DNA of 63,736 nucleotides from Candidatus Sericytochromatia bacterium. GTDB taxonomy: Bacteria; Cyanobacteriota; Sericytochromatia; UBA7694; JACMQJ01. Where the stretch lies: NCBI GenBank assembly GCA_026004035.1, contig BPII01000013.1, positions 1-63,736 on the forward strand. The letters run 5' to 3'. The notes beneath the pieces are model-generated. The model did no database searches. It was not told where the DNA came from and worked only from the letters and a program-made list of their open reading frames with translations. A program made the position numbers and the translations under genes. Positions 1 through 9,579 of the stretch are shown piece by piece. The stretch's first letter is position 1. The number at the start of each line of letters is the position of its first letter.

Positions 1-83
1 TAACTTTAAAAATTGCTTGAGATAATTCAGTAGATGTTCTCCATTTTCTATCTGTTGTTAATTCTTTTATACTTATTTTCATA
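1..83 (-). mobile_element. Possible transposase N-terminus, cut by window start
   Basis: An open frame starts at an ATG at 83 on the minus strand and runs off the left edge after 27 codons. It begins MKISIKELTTDRKWRTST and continues ELSQAIFKV. The 'LTTDRKWRT.TELS...F' pattern reminds me of the N-terminal helix-turn-helix of DDE transposases of the IS5-like type found in Bacteroidota and Cyanobacteria. No terminal inverted repeat can be identified with confidence in the 190 bp that follow. Too little is present to be sure; it could be an ordinary gene. Confidence 0.3.
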
Positions 84-270
84 AATTTTTATTAAAAAAA
101 AACACTATATTGTTAAACTATTGTAAATATTACACTATAACCATTTTCTATTTTTGTTAAAAACTTTATTTTAAAGGTTAAAACAAGTCTATTATTTATT
201 ATGAAAATTGGTATTACATTAAGTTAAAATTGATATAATAACTTAATAGTTTCTAGTTTAAGGAGATATT
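84..270. other. Intergenic, promoter region of the SDR gene
   Basis: AT-rich spacer between the possible transposase start and the SDR gene. A TATAAT hexamer lies at 234-239 without a convincing -35 box, and a clear AAGGAG ribosome-binding site lies at 260-265, five bases before the ATG at 271. Confidence 0.4.
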
Positions 271-1091
271 ATGAGTTTAAAAGATAAAGTTGCAATAATA
301 ACAGGGGCTAGTAGAGGTGTTGGAAGAAAAATAGCTTTAGATTTAGCAAAAGAAGGTTGCAAAATTGTAATAGCTGCTAAATCAATTGAAGAAAATCCAA
401 AATTACCAGGGACTATATATTCAGTTGCTAAAGAAGTTGAAGAACTGGGAGCTGAAGCTTTACCTATTCAGTGTGATGTTAGAAAAGTAGAAAATATTAA
501 CAATATGGTTAAATCTACTATAGAAAAATTCGGAAAAGTAGATATTTTAATAAATAATGCAGGTTGCTTTATGGTGGCAACCTCTTATAAATACACCAGA
601 AAAAAAATTCGATTTAGTTATGGAAGTTAATGTAAAAGCAACATTTTTTGCTTGTCAAGCTGTTTTACCTTACATGATGAAAAATAACTGGGGACATATA
701 ATAAATATGTCACCTCCAATAGAAATTAAATACCTAAAAAATCATATAGCTTATTTTATAAGTAAATATGGAATGACAATGATAGCTTACGGACTTTCAG
801 AAGAATTAAAAGACTATAATATAGCAGTTAATGCTTTCGTGGCCAGAAACTATGATTGAAAGTTTAGCTACTATAAATTGGAATATGGGAACACCAGATA
901 TGTGGCGAAAACCTGATATACTATCAGATGCTACTTTAGCTATACTAAAAAAAGAACCAAAAACATTTAGAGGTAAAGCACTTATGGATGAAGAAGTTCT
1001 TAAATTAGAAGGAATAACAGACTTTGATAAATATAATTGTGTGCATGGTTCTAATCCACCTAAGATTAGTCAGCTATGGAAATTATTTTAA
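271..1091 (+). CDS. HSDL2-like short-chain dehydrogenase (two frameshifts)
   Basis: NAD(P)-dependent short-chain dehydrogenase/reductase. The first segment carries the cofactor-binding TGASRGVG motif and NNAG. The second has the catalytic Ser (IINMS) and the YFISK form of YxxxK. The third has the C-terminal part typical of HSDL2-like SDRs (WPET..., then DEEVL..EGITDFDKY). Reading is broken twice: removing one T near 564 restores NNAGALWW, and removing one base near 837 (probably C) restores VNALWPET. About 273 residues after repair, the usual length for a stand-alone HSDL2-type SDR without the sterol-carrier domain. The substrate is unknown; relatives are linked to lipid metabolism. A good AAGGAG site fixes the start. 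Either sequencing errors or a young pseudogene; I favour the former. Confidence 0.85.
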
Positions 1092-1152
1092 GTATTTTTT
1101 AATTAAAAAAATATGTTAAAATCAAATATATATATTATTTTTAGGTGTAAAT

Positions 1153-1428
1153 ATGTTTGAAAGTAATGTGTTTTTTGATAAAACTAAAAAGTTTTTAAAA
1201 TATACTTTATTAATAGAAGCTGAAATAGTTTCAAGACTAGCAAAAAAAATTCAGGAAGATTCTGAACTTTTTGTAAAAAAATTCTCTGATAAAGATTATG
1301 AGCAAAGTATTTCAGATATATTTGATGGTGTAGAAAAAACTATGGAAAATTTTGTTCCTAAAATAGAAAAGGTAAAAGAATCAGTTGGAAAAATTATAGA
1401 TTTGTCTTCTTTTAGAAAAAATGCTTAA
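1153..1428 (+). CDS. Small helical protein of unknown function
   Basis: 91-residue, charged, all-helical-looking protein (many Lys/Glu, heptad-like spacing of Leu/Ile/Val), no signal peptide or membrane segment. The size and amphipathic helices resemble phasins or other short coiled-coil proteins, but no family motif is visible. It stands alone between the SDR and the lytic transglycosylase, with its own upstream AT-rich spacer. The codon use matches its neighbours, which supports a real gene. Confidence 0.6.
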   Translation: MFESNVFFDKTKKFLKYTLLIEAEIVSRLAKKIQEDSELFVKKFSDKDYEQSISDIFDGVEKTMENFVPKIEKVKESVGKIIDLSSFRKNA

Positions 1429-1475
1429 TTGTTAATATATTAATTTTTTATAATATTTTTAGATAACAATAAACT

Positions 1476-2051
1476 TTGCTTATGATAAAAAAAAGAATTT
1501 TTATTCTATTAATTTTATTATTAAATGTTAATGCTTGTGTTTCTATAAATTTACCAAATATTTATATAGATACTAAAAATTCAAATGTCAATAAAGATAC
1601 AAGTTATAAGTATTTGTCAAATGATTCTTATTATAAGTTTATAAAGAATAATAGTTATAAATTAGAAGATGAAAAAATAAATAAATATATAGCTTACATA
1701 GATAAATATTCAAAAGAATATAATATCGATCCAAGAATAATATTAGCTTTAATAGCTAAAGAATCAAACTTTAGAGAAAGTGTAGTTTCTTCAGCTGGAG
1801 CTATTGGATTAGGACAACTTATGCCATTAACAGCAAAAGATATGGGAGTTGATCCTTATAATCCTGAAGAAAATATTAAAGGAACTATAAAATATCTTTC
1901 ATGGCTACTAAAAATAAATAATGGTGATTTATTTAAATCTTTAGCAAGTTATAATATAGGTCCAAATGCTGTCAATAAAGCTGATAAAATACCTACATCA
2001 GTAGAAAAATATGCTAATGATATACTAAAAAATAGAGAAACTATTGTTTAA
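1476..2051 (+). CDS. Lytic transglycosylase lipoprotein (SLT domain)
   Basis: Murein-cleaving lytic transglycosylase of the soluble Slt70/MltC-like catalytic fold, predicted to be a lipoprotein. The N-terminus is a hydrophobic signal with lipobox VNAC (Cys21 from the first ATG; a second ATG two codons on would serve equally). After a Ser/Asn/Lys linker the SLT domain covers about residues 65-190: the catalytic Glu is in ALIAKESNFRE, followed by the family motif GAIGLGQLMP and the closing SLASYNIGPNAV. At 191 residues it is a minimal one-domain enzyme. Probable role: peptidoglycan turnover or local opening of the wall. Followed after 3 nt by the YkgJ-like gene, so probably co-transcribed. Confidence 0.88.
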   Translation: MLMIKKRIFILLILLLNVNACVSINLPNIYIDTKNSNVNKDTSYKYLSNDSYYKFIKNNSYKLEDEKINKYIAYIDKYSKEYNIDPRIILALIAKESNFRESVVSSAGAIGLGQLMPLTAKDMGVDPYNPEENIKGTIKYLSWLLKINNGDLFKSLASYNIGPNAVNKADKIPTSVEKYANDILKNRETIV

Positions 2052-2054
2052 TTA

Positions 2055-2447
2055 ATGCTAAAAAAACTTTTTAAAAAAGAAAATGTATTAAACTTCCTTT
2101 GTCAAAGTTCTGGTAATTGTTGTAGATTTTTTTCAGTAAATATAACTCATTTAGATATAAAGAGGATATTAGAAAACAGACCTGATTTAAAAGCAATTGA
2201 TTTTGTGGATTTTAAGATATCTACAGATAAAAATGATAATGAATCATTTATTTCTACATCAGGAAAAAAAGAGCTTGTTTTAAAAAAGAAAAGTAAAGAT
2301 TCTCAAGAATGTATATTTTTGGAAAATAATAAATGTTCAATACATAGTTTTAAACCTCTTGTGTGTAAAGTATGGCCTTTTTCACTTGAAAAAGGAGAAA
2401 TAACTTGGATAAAAGACCATATATATTTTATAAAAAAAAGAATGTAA
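2055..2447 (+). CDS. YkgJ/UPF0153-type cysteine-cluster protein
   Basis: 130-residue cytoplasmic protein of the YkgJ (UPF0153, CxxCxxCC) family of putative Fe/Zn-binding proteins. Visible signature cysteines are in LCQSSGNCCRFF near the start, then ECIFLENNKCSIH and LVCKVWPF near the end, the spacing typical of the family. The biochemical function of the family is not established. It starts 3 nt after the transglycosylase stop and ends 7 nt before the next ORF, so the three genes look like one transcription unit. Confidence 0.75.
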   Translation: MLKKLFKKENVLNFLCQSSGNCCRFFSVNITHLDIKRILENRPDLKAIDFVDFKISTDKNDNESFISTSGKKELVLKKKSKDSQECIFLENNKCSIHSFKPLVCKVWPFSLEKGEITWIKDHIYFIKKRM

Positions 2448-2454
2448 GCATATA

Positions 2455-3381
2455 ATGAAGGAAAATGCAAATAATCCAGATGAATTAAAAGAACTTATAA
2501 AACAACATTACAAAGAAAGAAAAATTTTTTCTAAATTAGTTGAAAATTGGAATAACGAAAAGGAAAAATATAAATCAGGATTTTTTTATGATGTATTAGA
2601 TACTGATTTTTTAAATTTTATATTAAAAGAAATTGAAATAAATAAAGCAGTAGATAAAGCTAATAAAGAAGATAACTTTTTAGAAAAAATATTATTTCTT
2701 TTTATATCAAATAGGAGAGTAGAACTAATTTTGGAAAGTAAATTTTCAAGAATCTTTGAGGAAATTAAAAAATCAGATTTTAATTTTCTTATTTATGTAA
2801 GAGAAGAAAATATAAATTACTTTTTTTCAGAAGATTTTATAAATAAAATGAAAAGTCATCTAAATAAACAAGATATATTTGTAGTAAATAGACAAATATA
2901 TTTTGAAAGTGATGATAATAAAAATATATTTATAAATTTTAAAGAAATACATAAAATAAATTATGAGTATTTTTCTTATGATACTAATATACTTTATAAT
3001 CCTTATGGCTTAGAAATTAACATTTTAGATAAAGAAACATTTAGAAATAAAATTTTAGAGAAAGTTTATAAAGATATATTAGTTAATTTAAAGCTATTTT
3101 CATTGTCATATAATAAACAAGAATTTATTAACTCTTCTTTTTTATTAAATAAATTAAATAATAATTTTTATACATTAATTTCAATTAATAATTATAAATT
3201 TTTTGAATTCAATCAAATAAAAGATTTAATTAATAATCAAAATAATGAGTTAGAAAAATTACTATATAAAATAATTACTACCAATTTTGATATTAAAGAA
3301 AATTATTTTATTTCTTTTATTCCTAACTTAATAAACTTAATTGAAGAGTCTATTAAAAGTTTGGAAAAAATTAAAAATTGA
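2455..3381 (+). CDS. Unknown 308-residue protein
   Basis: I do not recognise this protein. It is rich in Lys, Asn, Phe, Ile and Glu, has no signal peptide, no clear membrane segment and no cysteine cluster. It follows the YkgJ-like gene by 7 nt and probably belongs to its operon. Its TGA stop is one base from the reverse-complement stop of priA on the other strand. The reading frame is clean over more than 900 bp, in contrast with the damaged genes elsewhere in the window. Confidence 0.7.
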   Translation: MKENANNPDELKELIKQHYKERKIFSKLVENWNNEKEKYKSGFFYDVLDTDFLNFILKEIEINKAVDKANKEDNFLEKILFLFISNRRVELILESKFSRIFEEIKKSDFNFLIYVREENINYFFSEDFINKMKSHLNKQDIFVVNRQIYFESDDNKNIFINFKEIHKINYEYFSYDTNILYNPYGLEINILDKETFRNKILEKVYKDILVNLKLFSLSYNKQEFINSSFLLNKLNNNFYTLISINNYKFFEFNQIKDLINNQNNELEKLLYKIITTNFDIKENYFISFIPNLINLIEESIKSLEKIKN

Positions 3382-3382
3382 T

Positions 3383-5815
3383 TTATAACATATTTATTGG
3401 GTCTATATCTATACTAATTTTAACTGAATTTTCATTCTGATTAATTTTTATTTTCTTTATAATATCCATAGTCTTTTCAATATTATTTGTTTTTATTAAA
3501 GTATTAAATCTATAATTATTTTTAATTTTAGATATTATACAAGGAATTGGACCTAATATACTTATTATAGATGTATCCTTATTTTTTTTAAGTTCTTCAG
3601 TAAAAATATTGGAGTAATTACTAACTTTACTAAAATCTAAACATGAAAAAATTATATTTATTAATTTACTAAATGGCGGATACATTAATTCTTTTCTATC
3701 ATTAATCTCTTTTAAATAGAAGCTTTTAAAATCGTATTTCTTAGCACTTTCAATACTAAAATGATTTGTAGAATATGTTTGTATTATTACATCTCCTTGT
3801 ATATCCCCTCGTCCTGCTCTTCCTGCAACTTGAGTTATAAGTTGGAATGTTTTTTCAGCTGCTCTAAAGTCTGCTATATTCAAGGATGTATCAGCTGCTA
3901 AAATGCCAACTAATGTAACATTATGAAAATCTAATCCTTTTGAAATCATTTGTGTTCCTATTAAAATATCATATTTACCTTTAGAGAAATCGTTTAGTAT
4001 ATTATGATGAGATTCTTTTGTATTAGTTACATCTTTATCTAATCTTGTTACTTTTGCATTATGAAAATATTTTTGACAAATTGTTTCTATCTTTTGAGTT
4101 CCTATTCCAAAATAAGAAATACTTAAACTTTTACAAGATGGACATTTAATAGGTAATTCTGTTGTTTTACCGCAATAATGACATTTTAAATATTCTCCTA
4201 TTGAATGATAAACCATAGATACAGAACAATCTGTGCATTTACATGAGTAACCACACTCTCTACAAATAACAAATGGTGAAAAACCTCTACGATTCACAAA
4301 TAAAATTATTTGTTCTTTTTTATTTAATCTGTCAATTATAGAATCATATAAAATTTTACTAAATATTCCTCTATTTCCTCTTAAATATTCTTCCTTCATA
4401 TCTACTATTTTCATTTCAGGTAAATTTTTATTAGAAATTCTATTTGGTATATTTATAAGTTTCCAATTTTTATTATTTAACGCTTCATAATAAGTTTCTA
4501 TTGATGGAGTTGCACTACCTAGTATTAAGACAGCATTAGATAACTCTATTCTTTTTAAAGCAAGAGTTTTTGCATTATATCTTATATTATTATCTTGCTT
4601 ATAACTATGTTCATGTTCTTCATCTATAACTATAAGACCTAAATCTTTACATGGTGAAAATATACTTGATCTAGCACCAATAATAATTTTAGCTATACCT
4701 TCTTTTATTTTTTGCCATTCATCAAATTTTTCTCCTTCAGATAAGAAACTATGTAATACAGCTATTTTCTCATTAGAAAATCTACTTCTAAACCTTTTTA
4801 AAGTTTGTGGAATTAGTGATATTTCAGGGACCATAATTATAGAAGATTTATTTTCTTTTAATATTTCTTCTACAGCTTTTATATATATTTCAGTTTTACC
4901 ACTACCTGTTACACCATGTAGTAAAATAACTTTTTGCTTATTGTTACTTTTTTTAAGTTCCAAAAAAGTATTAATAGCTTTTTTTTGATATTCATTTAGT
5001 TCAAAAGTTTTATAATCATAATCTTTAATATCATAGTCATGTGGTTTTCTTAAAACAATATCTTTATATATTGATATACAAGATTTCTTTTCAAGAGTTT
5101 TTAAAATACTATCCGATATATTTAGAATATTAAGTAATTGTTTTTTTGAAATAACTTTATATTTCTTTATTATATTAAGAACTTCTTTTTGTTTATCTGT
5201 TAGTCTATCGTTGCAATTATCTGATATAAAACTTATAAATACTTGTTTTTTAAAATTACTTTTTTTCTTAAAACAAAAATTTATTTTTATATAACCATCT
5301 TCTTTTAATTTATTTAGATATTTATTCGTCTGTAAAAAATAATTTTTCAGCTTATTTATTTCTATATTATCTTCTTCTAAAATTTTTAAACAAAATTCTT
5401 TAAAAAGTCCTTTAGTATTTAATTCTATATAGTTTAAAAAATTTTCTTTTGATTTTACTAATTCAATATATTTTATAACTTTAGTAAGTATTCCAGATGG
5501 TATAGCAATCTTTAAGACTGAAATAAAAGGAACAAAATAATATTCTGAGATCCATTTCAAAAAATTAAGATAATTTGAATCAAATAATTCTTCATTCGAT
5601 ATTGCTTCTATACTCTTTATATTAATACTATCATCTAATATATTATTACTATGTAAATTGACTATATAACCACCAATATAGGAGGAACCAAAAGGGACTA
5701 ATACAGGCATTCCAAGTTTAACTTTATTTTCTAAAAAATTAGGTACAAAATAAGTTAAGACTTGATGTTCTAAGTCTGTATATGTATCAACTAAAACATC
5801 AGCAAATAATGTCAT
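3383..5815 (-). CDS. priA: Primosomal protein N', replication-restart helicase PriA
   Basis: PriA is the superfamily-2 3'-5' DNA helicase that reloads the replisome at stalled forks. At 810 residues the length is normal. An N-terminal 3'-DNA-binding domain (about 1-110) precedes a winged-helix region. Walker A GVTGSGKT is at 301-308, DEEH at 398-401, motif III GSATPS near 433, and the zinc-binding insertion carries nine cysteines (518, 521, 525, 527, 530, 545, 548, 558, 561). Motif V/VI is seen in GTQMISKGLDF and QVAGRAGRG. The gene is intact and stands alone; the stop codon faces that of the 308-residue gene across a single base. Confidence 0.97.
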   Translation of the reverse strand: MTLFADVLVDTYTDLEHQVLTYFVPNFLENKVKLGMPVLVPFGSSYIGGYIVNLHSNNILDDSINIKSIEAISNEELFDSNYLNFLKWISEYYFVPFISVLKIAIPSGILTKVIKYIELVKSKENFLNYIELNTKGLFKEFCLKILEEDNIEINKLKNYFLQTNKYLNKLKEDGYIKINFCFKKKSNFKKQVFISFISDNCNDRLTDKQKEVLNIIKKYKVISKKQLLNILNISDSILKTLEKKSCISIYKDIVLRKPHDYDIKDYDYKTFELNEYQKKAINTFLELKKSNNKQKVILLHGVTGSGKTEIYIKAVEEILKENKSSIIMVPEISLIPQTLKRFRSRFSNEKIAVLHSFLSEGEKFDEWQKIKEGIAKIIIGARSSIFSPCKDLGLIVIDEEHEHSYKQDNNIRYNAKTLALKRIELSNAVLILGSATPSIETYYEALNNKNWKLINIPNRISNKNLPEMKIVDMKEEYLRGNRGIFSKILYDSIIDRLNKKEQIILFVNRRGFSPFVICRECGYSCKCTDCSVSMVYHSIGEYLKCHYCGKTTELPIKCPSCKSLSISYFGIGTQKIETICQKYFHNAKVTRLDKDVTNTKESHHNILNDFSKGKYDILIGTQMISKGLDFHNVTLVGILAADTSLNIADFRAAEKTFQLITQVAGRAGRGDIQGDVIIQTYSTNHFSIESAKKYDFKSFYLKEINDRKELMYPPFSKLINIIFSCLDFSKVSNYSNIFTEELKKNKDTSIISILGPIPCIISKIKNNYRFNTLIKTNNIEKTMDIIKKIKINQNENSVKISIDIDPINML

Positions 5816-5915
5816 TATTTATTCTTAATATTATCATAGTTGAATAGAGATTATAGTATCTTTACCAAATAGTAAATATTTTTGTTATTAAAAAGTAATA
5901 ATAACTTTATTTAAC

Positions 5916-6179
5916 TTAATTTAATTTTTTATAAATGTAGAAAATTACATATATAAAAAATAAAGGTGATATAAATATAAAAAATAGTTTTGAAATAAAT
6001 ATCTCCACAATATTATAATTTTTTTCTAAAAAATCATCAAATTCTGAGAAATCAAGCTCATCTAAATTTGTGGGATTCCATATTATGCTTCTATAAGCAG
6101 TATCTCTTATAAAAAAAAGATAGTCTTTAAAATATATAAAGTAAATTGTAGCTAAACTGCAATATATCCATACTAACAT
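5916..6179 (-). CDS. Small two-helix membrane protein, unknown
   Basis: 87 residues with a hydrophobic segment at each end (about 2-20 and 60-82) and an acidic loop between them (TNLDELDFSEFDDF). No family recognised. It lies upstream of priA on the same strand, about 100 nt away. The pattern of two helices around an acidic soluble loop is protein-like, but the AT-rich base composition makes chance hydrophobic ORFs possible. Confidence 0.45.
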   Translation of the reverse strand: MLVWIYCSLATIYFIYFKDYLFFIRDTAYRSIIWNPTNLDELDFSEFDDFLEKNYNIVEIFISKLFFIFISPLFFIYVIFYIYKKLN

Positions 6180-6303
6180 AATATTATTTTATCATAAACA
6201 TATATAAAAAAGTTTTAATATTAAATCAATACCTTATACATAAATTATAAATTAATAGCATCTAAATACTAAATTTAAAGTATATTTTAATTTAAATCTT
6301 TAA

Positions 6304-6342
6304 ACTATTAAAGGATTTTAAACTTATCAAAAAATAACATTA
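6304..6342 (+). repeat. Intergenic repeat R1, copy 1
   Basis: 39-bp sequence that recurs almost exactly at 51382-51421 in the same orientation; the only difference is one extra A in an A-run. It contains AAAGGATTTTAAACTTATC and ends AATAACATTA. Both copies lie in non-coding DNA between divergent genes. The flanks are unrelated, so the unit itself is what is conserved. Confidence 0.75.
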
Positions 6343-6409
6343 GCTCAGTGTCATTAAATTATTTTAAAATACTTGAATTTCAATTAAAAAAAATTATACT
6401 CATTACTTA

Positions 6410-6559
6410 ATGAAAGGTGAAATTATATCAAGTTTTTTATTCATAATAGGAATTATTGCATTGTATAGCAAAAAACTGTCAATATTTTTTAAAATTAAAA
6501 AAGAAAGACTTATAAAAAATAGTAATTCTTACAAAAGAAATGTTAAAATAAATGATTAA
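6410..6559 (+). CDS. Possible 49-residue single-pass membrane protein
   Basis: Short ORF beginning MKGEIISSFLFIIGIIALY, followed by a very basic tail (KKLS...KIKKERLIKNSNSYKR) and ending KIND. One transmembrane helix with a positive cytoplasmic tail. It ends 18 nt before the propeller protein at 6578 and has a weak AAAGG-like site. This is the only coding candidate in the 398-bp stretch 6180-6577, which otherwise holds repeat R1. Weak evidence: no homology recognised. Confidence 0.35.
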   Translation: MKGEIISSFLFIIGIIALYSKKLSIFFKIKKERLIKNSNSYKRNVKIND

Positions 6560-6577
6560 TATTATTATTTCTTTCTT

Positions 6578-8203
6578 ATGTTAAAAAAAAACATACTTTT
6601 ATCTTTGTTTTTAAGTTTTTGTTTTTTAAAAAGTGCTGATGCACAAGATTTAATAAAATTATTAATAGAAAAGAAGATAAATGTTGATTTAAAAAGTGGA
6701 TATATACTAGCTTCAAGTATAAAAAATTTAAATACAAATTTTTTTAGAAAAACTTATTTTTTAGATTCTTTAAAGAATAATTCTACTTATACAGAAAATA
6801 GAAAGTATAAGATATTAAATGATGAAAATTCTTTTAATTCTATAATATCAGTTATTTCTGCAAATGGTCAGGAAATAAACAGAATATCTGTTGGAAGAGG
6901 AGCCACAAAATTAGTTTTAAATCCAATAAATAAAAATATTTTTGTATTATGCACAGGTTATTTTGGTTCTGTTTGGGAAATTGACACAAAGAGAGATTTA
7001 GTAATAAGAAAATATACTACTTATACAAATCCTAGTGATATATCTATTGATGCATCAGGAAAATTCTTTTATGTTTCATCTTCAAAATTACAAAAATTTG
7101 TTATAGGAAGTAATATTATTTTTGATATTGATTTACCGAATAAAGTCAAATATATATATTCAATAGCTAAATCAGGTGATAACCTTGTATCTTTTAGCAC
7201 TTTTAATAATGATAAATCTATAAAGTCATTTACAATAAATACAGAAAGCAAAAAAATAATGGAAGAAAATTCTAATATACCATTTCTTGAATCAAGAGAA
7301 ATTCAAATATCTAATATTATACCAAGTAAAATACAGAATGATGATTTAGCACTTGTTTATAGTAAAAATAATGATTATTTATATATTTTTTCATTATCCT
7401 TAGGAAATATAATTGGAATTATACCTTTAGATTACAAAATTGATGATTTAGTTCTAGTCCAAAATAAAGCATTAGTTTTACATAGATATATAAATCAAAT
7501 TTCTGTTATAGATTTAGATAATAATAGCAAAACAAAATTTTCTGTTATAGCTAGAATAGTAGATGACAGATTAAACGATCCTACAAATAAGATGGTTGTA
7601 GAAGGAACTAAAGTTTTTATAAAAAGTGATAATGAACAAGAAGGATATATAGATGAAAATAATATATTAAGATACACTATGCCAATAGTAGAAGTTCCTT
7701 TTAATAAAGATAAAGATATATTTGTAGTTTCAAAAATAGCAAACAAAAGATATTTTATAAAAAATAACCAATTATTTTATGAAGATTTATTAGAGTATTC
7801 TACAAATTTTTCTAAAAAAATTAAACTTGATATATTTGGAAATACGATATCAGGATTAGCTATAAACGATGATGGGAAAATATTATATTTTAGTGATTAT
7901 GAAAATAATATTGTTTTTGCAATGGATACTTTAAACAATAGCATTATTAATAAGATAACTGTTGGTAATAAACCGGCTGAATTAATATTTTACAATACCT
8001 ACTTATTTATTTTGAATAAAGATGACTATACAATAAGTGTAATTGACTTAAAACAAAATAAAGTTGTAAATAATATAAAGTTAAAAGTAGAAAGTAGCAA
8101 TTTGAATGTTATTAAAATATATGATAAAGATTTTAAACAAATAATAAGAGTTAGTATTTCGCCACAAACAAATAAAGAGATATCTATGGTTAAATTATTT
8201 TAG
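6578..8203 (+). CDS. Secreted beta-propeller protein (YVTN/YncE-like)
   Basis: 541 residues with a cleavable signal peptide (hydrophobic LLSLFLSFCFL, cleavage likely after SADAQ). The body shows repeated blade-like segments such as SDISIDASGKFFYVSSS, SGLAINDDGKILYFSDY and ISVIDLKQNKVVNNI, typical of seven-bladed YVTN/YncE-like propellers. No catalytic residues are evident. Probably a periplasmic or surface scaffold. It is followed by a second propeller lipoprotein after 10 nt, so the pair likely forms an operon. No clear ribosome-binding site is visible before the ATG. Confidence 0.7.
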   Translation: MLKKNILLSLFLSFCFLKSADAQDLIKLLIEKKINVDLKSGYILASSIKNLNTNFFRKTYFLDSLKNNSTYTENRKYKILNDENSFNSIISVISANGQEINRISVGRGATKLVLNPINKNIFVLCTGYFGSVWEIDTKRDLVIRKYTTYTNPSDISIDASGKFFYVSSSKLQKFVIGSNIIFDIDLPNKVKYIYSIAKSGDNLVSFSTFNNDKSIKSFTINTESKKIMEENSNIPFLESREIQISNIIPSKIQNDDLALVYSKNNDYLYIFSLSLGNIIGIIPLDYKIDDLVLVQNKALVLHRYINQISVIDLDNNSKTKFSVIARIVDDRLNDPTNKMVVEGTKVFIKSDNEQEGYIDENNILRYTMPIVEVPFNKDKDIFVVSKIANKRYFIKNNQLFYEDLLEYSTNFSKKIKLDIFGNTISGLAINDDGKILYFSDYENNIVFAMDTLNNSIINKITVGNKPAELIFYNTYLFILNKDDYTISVIDLKQNKVVNNIKLKVESSNLNVIKIYDKDFKQIIRVSISPQTNKEISMVKLF

Positions 8204-8213
8204 GAGAAATAAA

Positions 8214-9440
8214 TTGAAAATAAAAAATATTTTATTTATGACTTTATTATCGCTTGCCAATAGTTGTTATTTATTATCTCCAGTAGATAAAGAAAATTAC
8301 TCTGATTTAGAAGGTTATGTTTTTTCTTTAGATAATATGACTTTTATAAAAGATGCTGAAGTTACTATAAATAACAAAGCATATTTAGCTAATACTGACA
8401 ATAATGGTAAGTATTTAATAAGAGGTATTCCTGTTGGTTGGGTTGATTTAGAAGTTAAACATAATGGTTATATACCATTAAAAAGAAAAGTTAAAATAGA
8501 GCCTTATGGAACTAAATATTTAGAACTTTGGCTTACTAAAAAATCAAATAATAATTTAAATAAATACAATATAGTCTTTGAAAGAGAAGGAAATATATGG
8601 GTATCTGATGAATATGGAATTTTTCAAGAAAACATAACAAAACATTTTAAAGAAAATCCAAATTTTGAAAATCTCTACTTCAAATCTCCAACATGGTTTG
8701 ATAATAAAAGTAAAATTGCTTATTTAACAATTGATAATTCACCAAGTCCTATTGCAAAAAATGGGATTTGGACTATGACAAAAGAAGGAAAATTAAATCA
8801 AAGATTAACATATATAGAATCTTATGGAAAAGGCTTGTCATCTGATGAGTTAGGAAATATTTTTTTATTTTCTATGATACATCCTGATAATGCAAATAGT
8901 GTGGGCTTATATAAATATAATAAAGTAAATAATAAAATTGAATCATTATCATCTACTTTTTTATCTATGGATTTTAACCCTAGAATTTCCTATAATTCTA
9001 AATTTATCACATACTCTAGCTCTATAACTGAAAATACAATGATTAGAACAAATGATTTTAATCAATTTTCTACTTCAATATCCCAAATTTTTATATCAGA
9101 TAATAAAGGTTATAATAAAAAACAATTAACTTTTACAGGAAGTAATTACGATCCTTGTTTTTCTCCTGATGGAAGTAAAATAGCTTTTATTTCTAACAGA
9201 ACAGGTTCAGCTGAATTATGGATAATGAATAAAGATGGTAGTGGCCAAAGAAGACTAACAAATACAGGAGCAAGTAAAGCTAATAATCCTGTATGGTCTA
9301 AAGATGGACAAAAAATACTATTTAACACTAATTATAAACAAAATTATAAATCAATAGAAAATACTAATACTTGGGTATATGATTTATCTACTTATCAAAT
9401 TAGAATGATATCAAATGATATGAATAATCCTGATTGGTAG
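8214..9440 (+). CDS. Lipoprotein: CarboxypepD_reg-like domain plus TolB-like propeller
   Basis: 408 residues starting at a TTG, chosen because AGGAG lies at 8202-8206 just upstream. Lipobox ANSC puts the lipidated Cys at 18. Residues about 30-105 form a carboxypeptidase-regulatory-like beta-sandwich (LEGYVFSLDN... DNNGKYLIRGIPVGWVDLEV). The C-terminal two thirds are TolB/PD40 propeller blades, clearest in NYDPCFSPDGSKIAFISNR, ELWIMNKDGSGQRRLT and NPVWSKDGQKILF. The architecture resembles envelope proteins that bind peptides or polysaccharides; it is not a TolB orthologue (no TolA/Pal neighbours). Confidence 0.8.
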   Translation: MKIKNILFMTLLSLANSCYLLSPVDKENYSDLEGYVFSLDNMTFIKDAEVTINNKAYLANTDNNGKYLIRGIPVGWVDLEVKHNGYIPLKRKVKIEPYGTKYLELWLTKKSNNNLNKYNIVFEREGNIWVSDEYGIFQENITKHFKENPNFENLYFKSPTWFDNKSKIAYLTIDNSPSPIAKNGIWTMTKEGKLNQRLTYIESYGKGLSSDELGNIFLFSMIHPDNANSVGLYKYNKVNNKIESLSSTFLSMDFNPRISYNSKFITYSSSITENTMIRTNDFNQFSTSISQIFISDNKGYNKKQLTFTGSNYDPCFSPDGSKIAFISNRTGSAELWIMNKDGSGQRRLTNTGASKANNPVWSKDGQKILFNTNYKQNYKSIENTNTWVYDLSTYQIRMISNDMNNPDW

Positions 9441-9543
9441 AAGTAAAATTTATTTTTATCACAATTTTTTTTAAAGAAAAAGTAATTTTTAATATTATTT
9501 TCTAAAATTTAGATTAATACTCATTAAAGTAGAAAAATATAAA

Positions 9544-9552
9544 TGTTATAAT
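9544..9552 (+). promoter_or_regulatory. Candidate extended -10 promoter for resB-cco operon
   Basis: TGT followed by TATAAT (TGnTATAAT), 28 bp before the ResB ATG. There is no convincing -35 box 17 bp upstream, as expected for extended -10 promoters. The only promoter-like element in the 139-bp spacer after the propeller lipoprotein. Confidence 0.4.
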
Positions 9553-9579
9553 ACATTAGTTTAAAAATAAAAATTTAAA

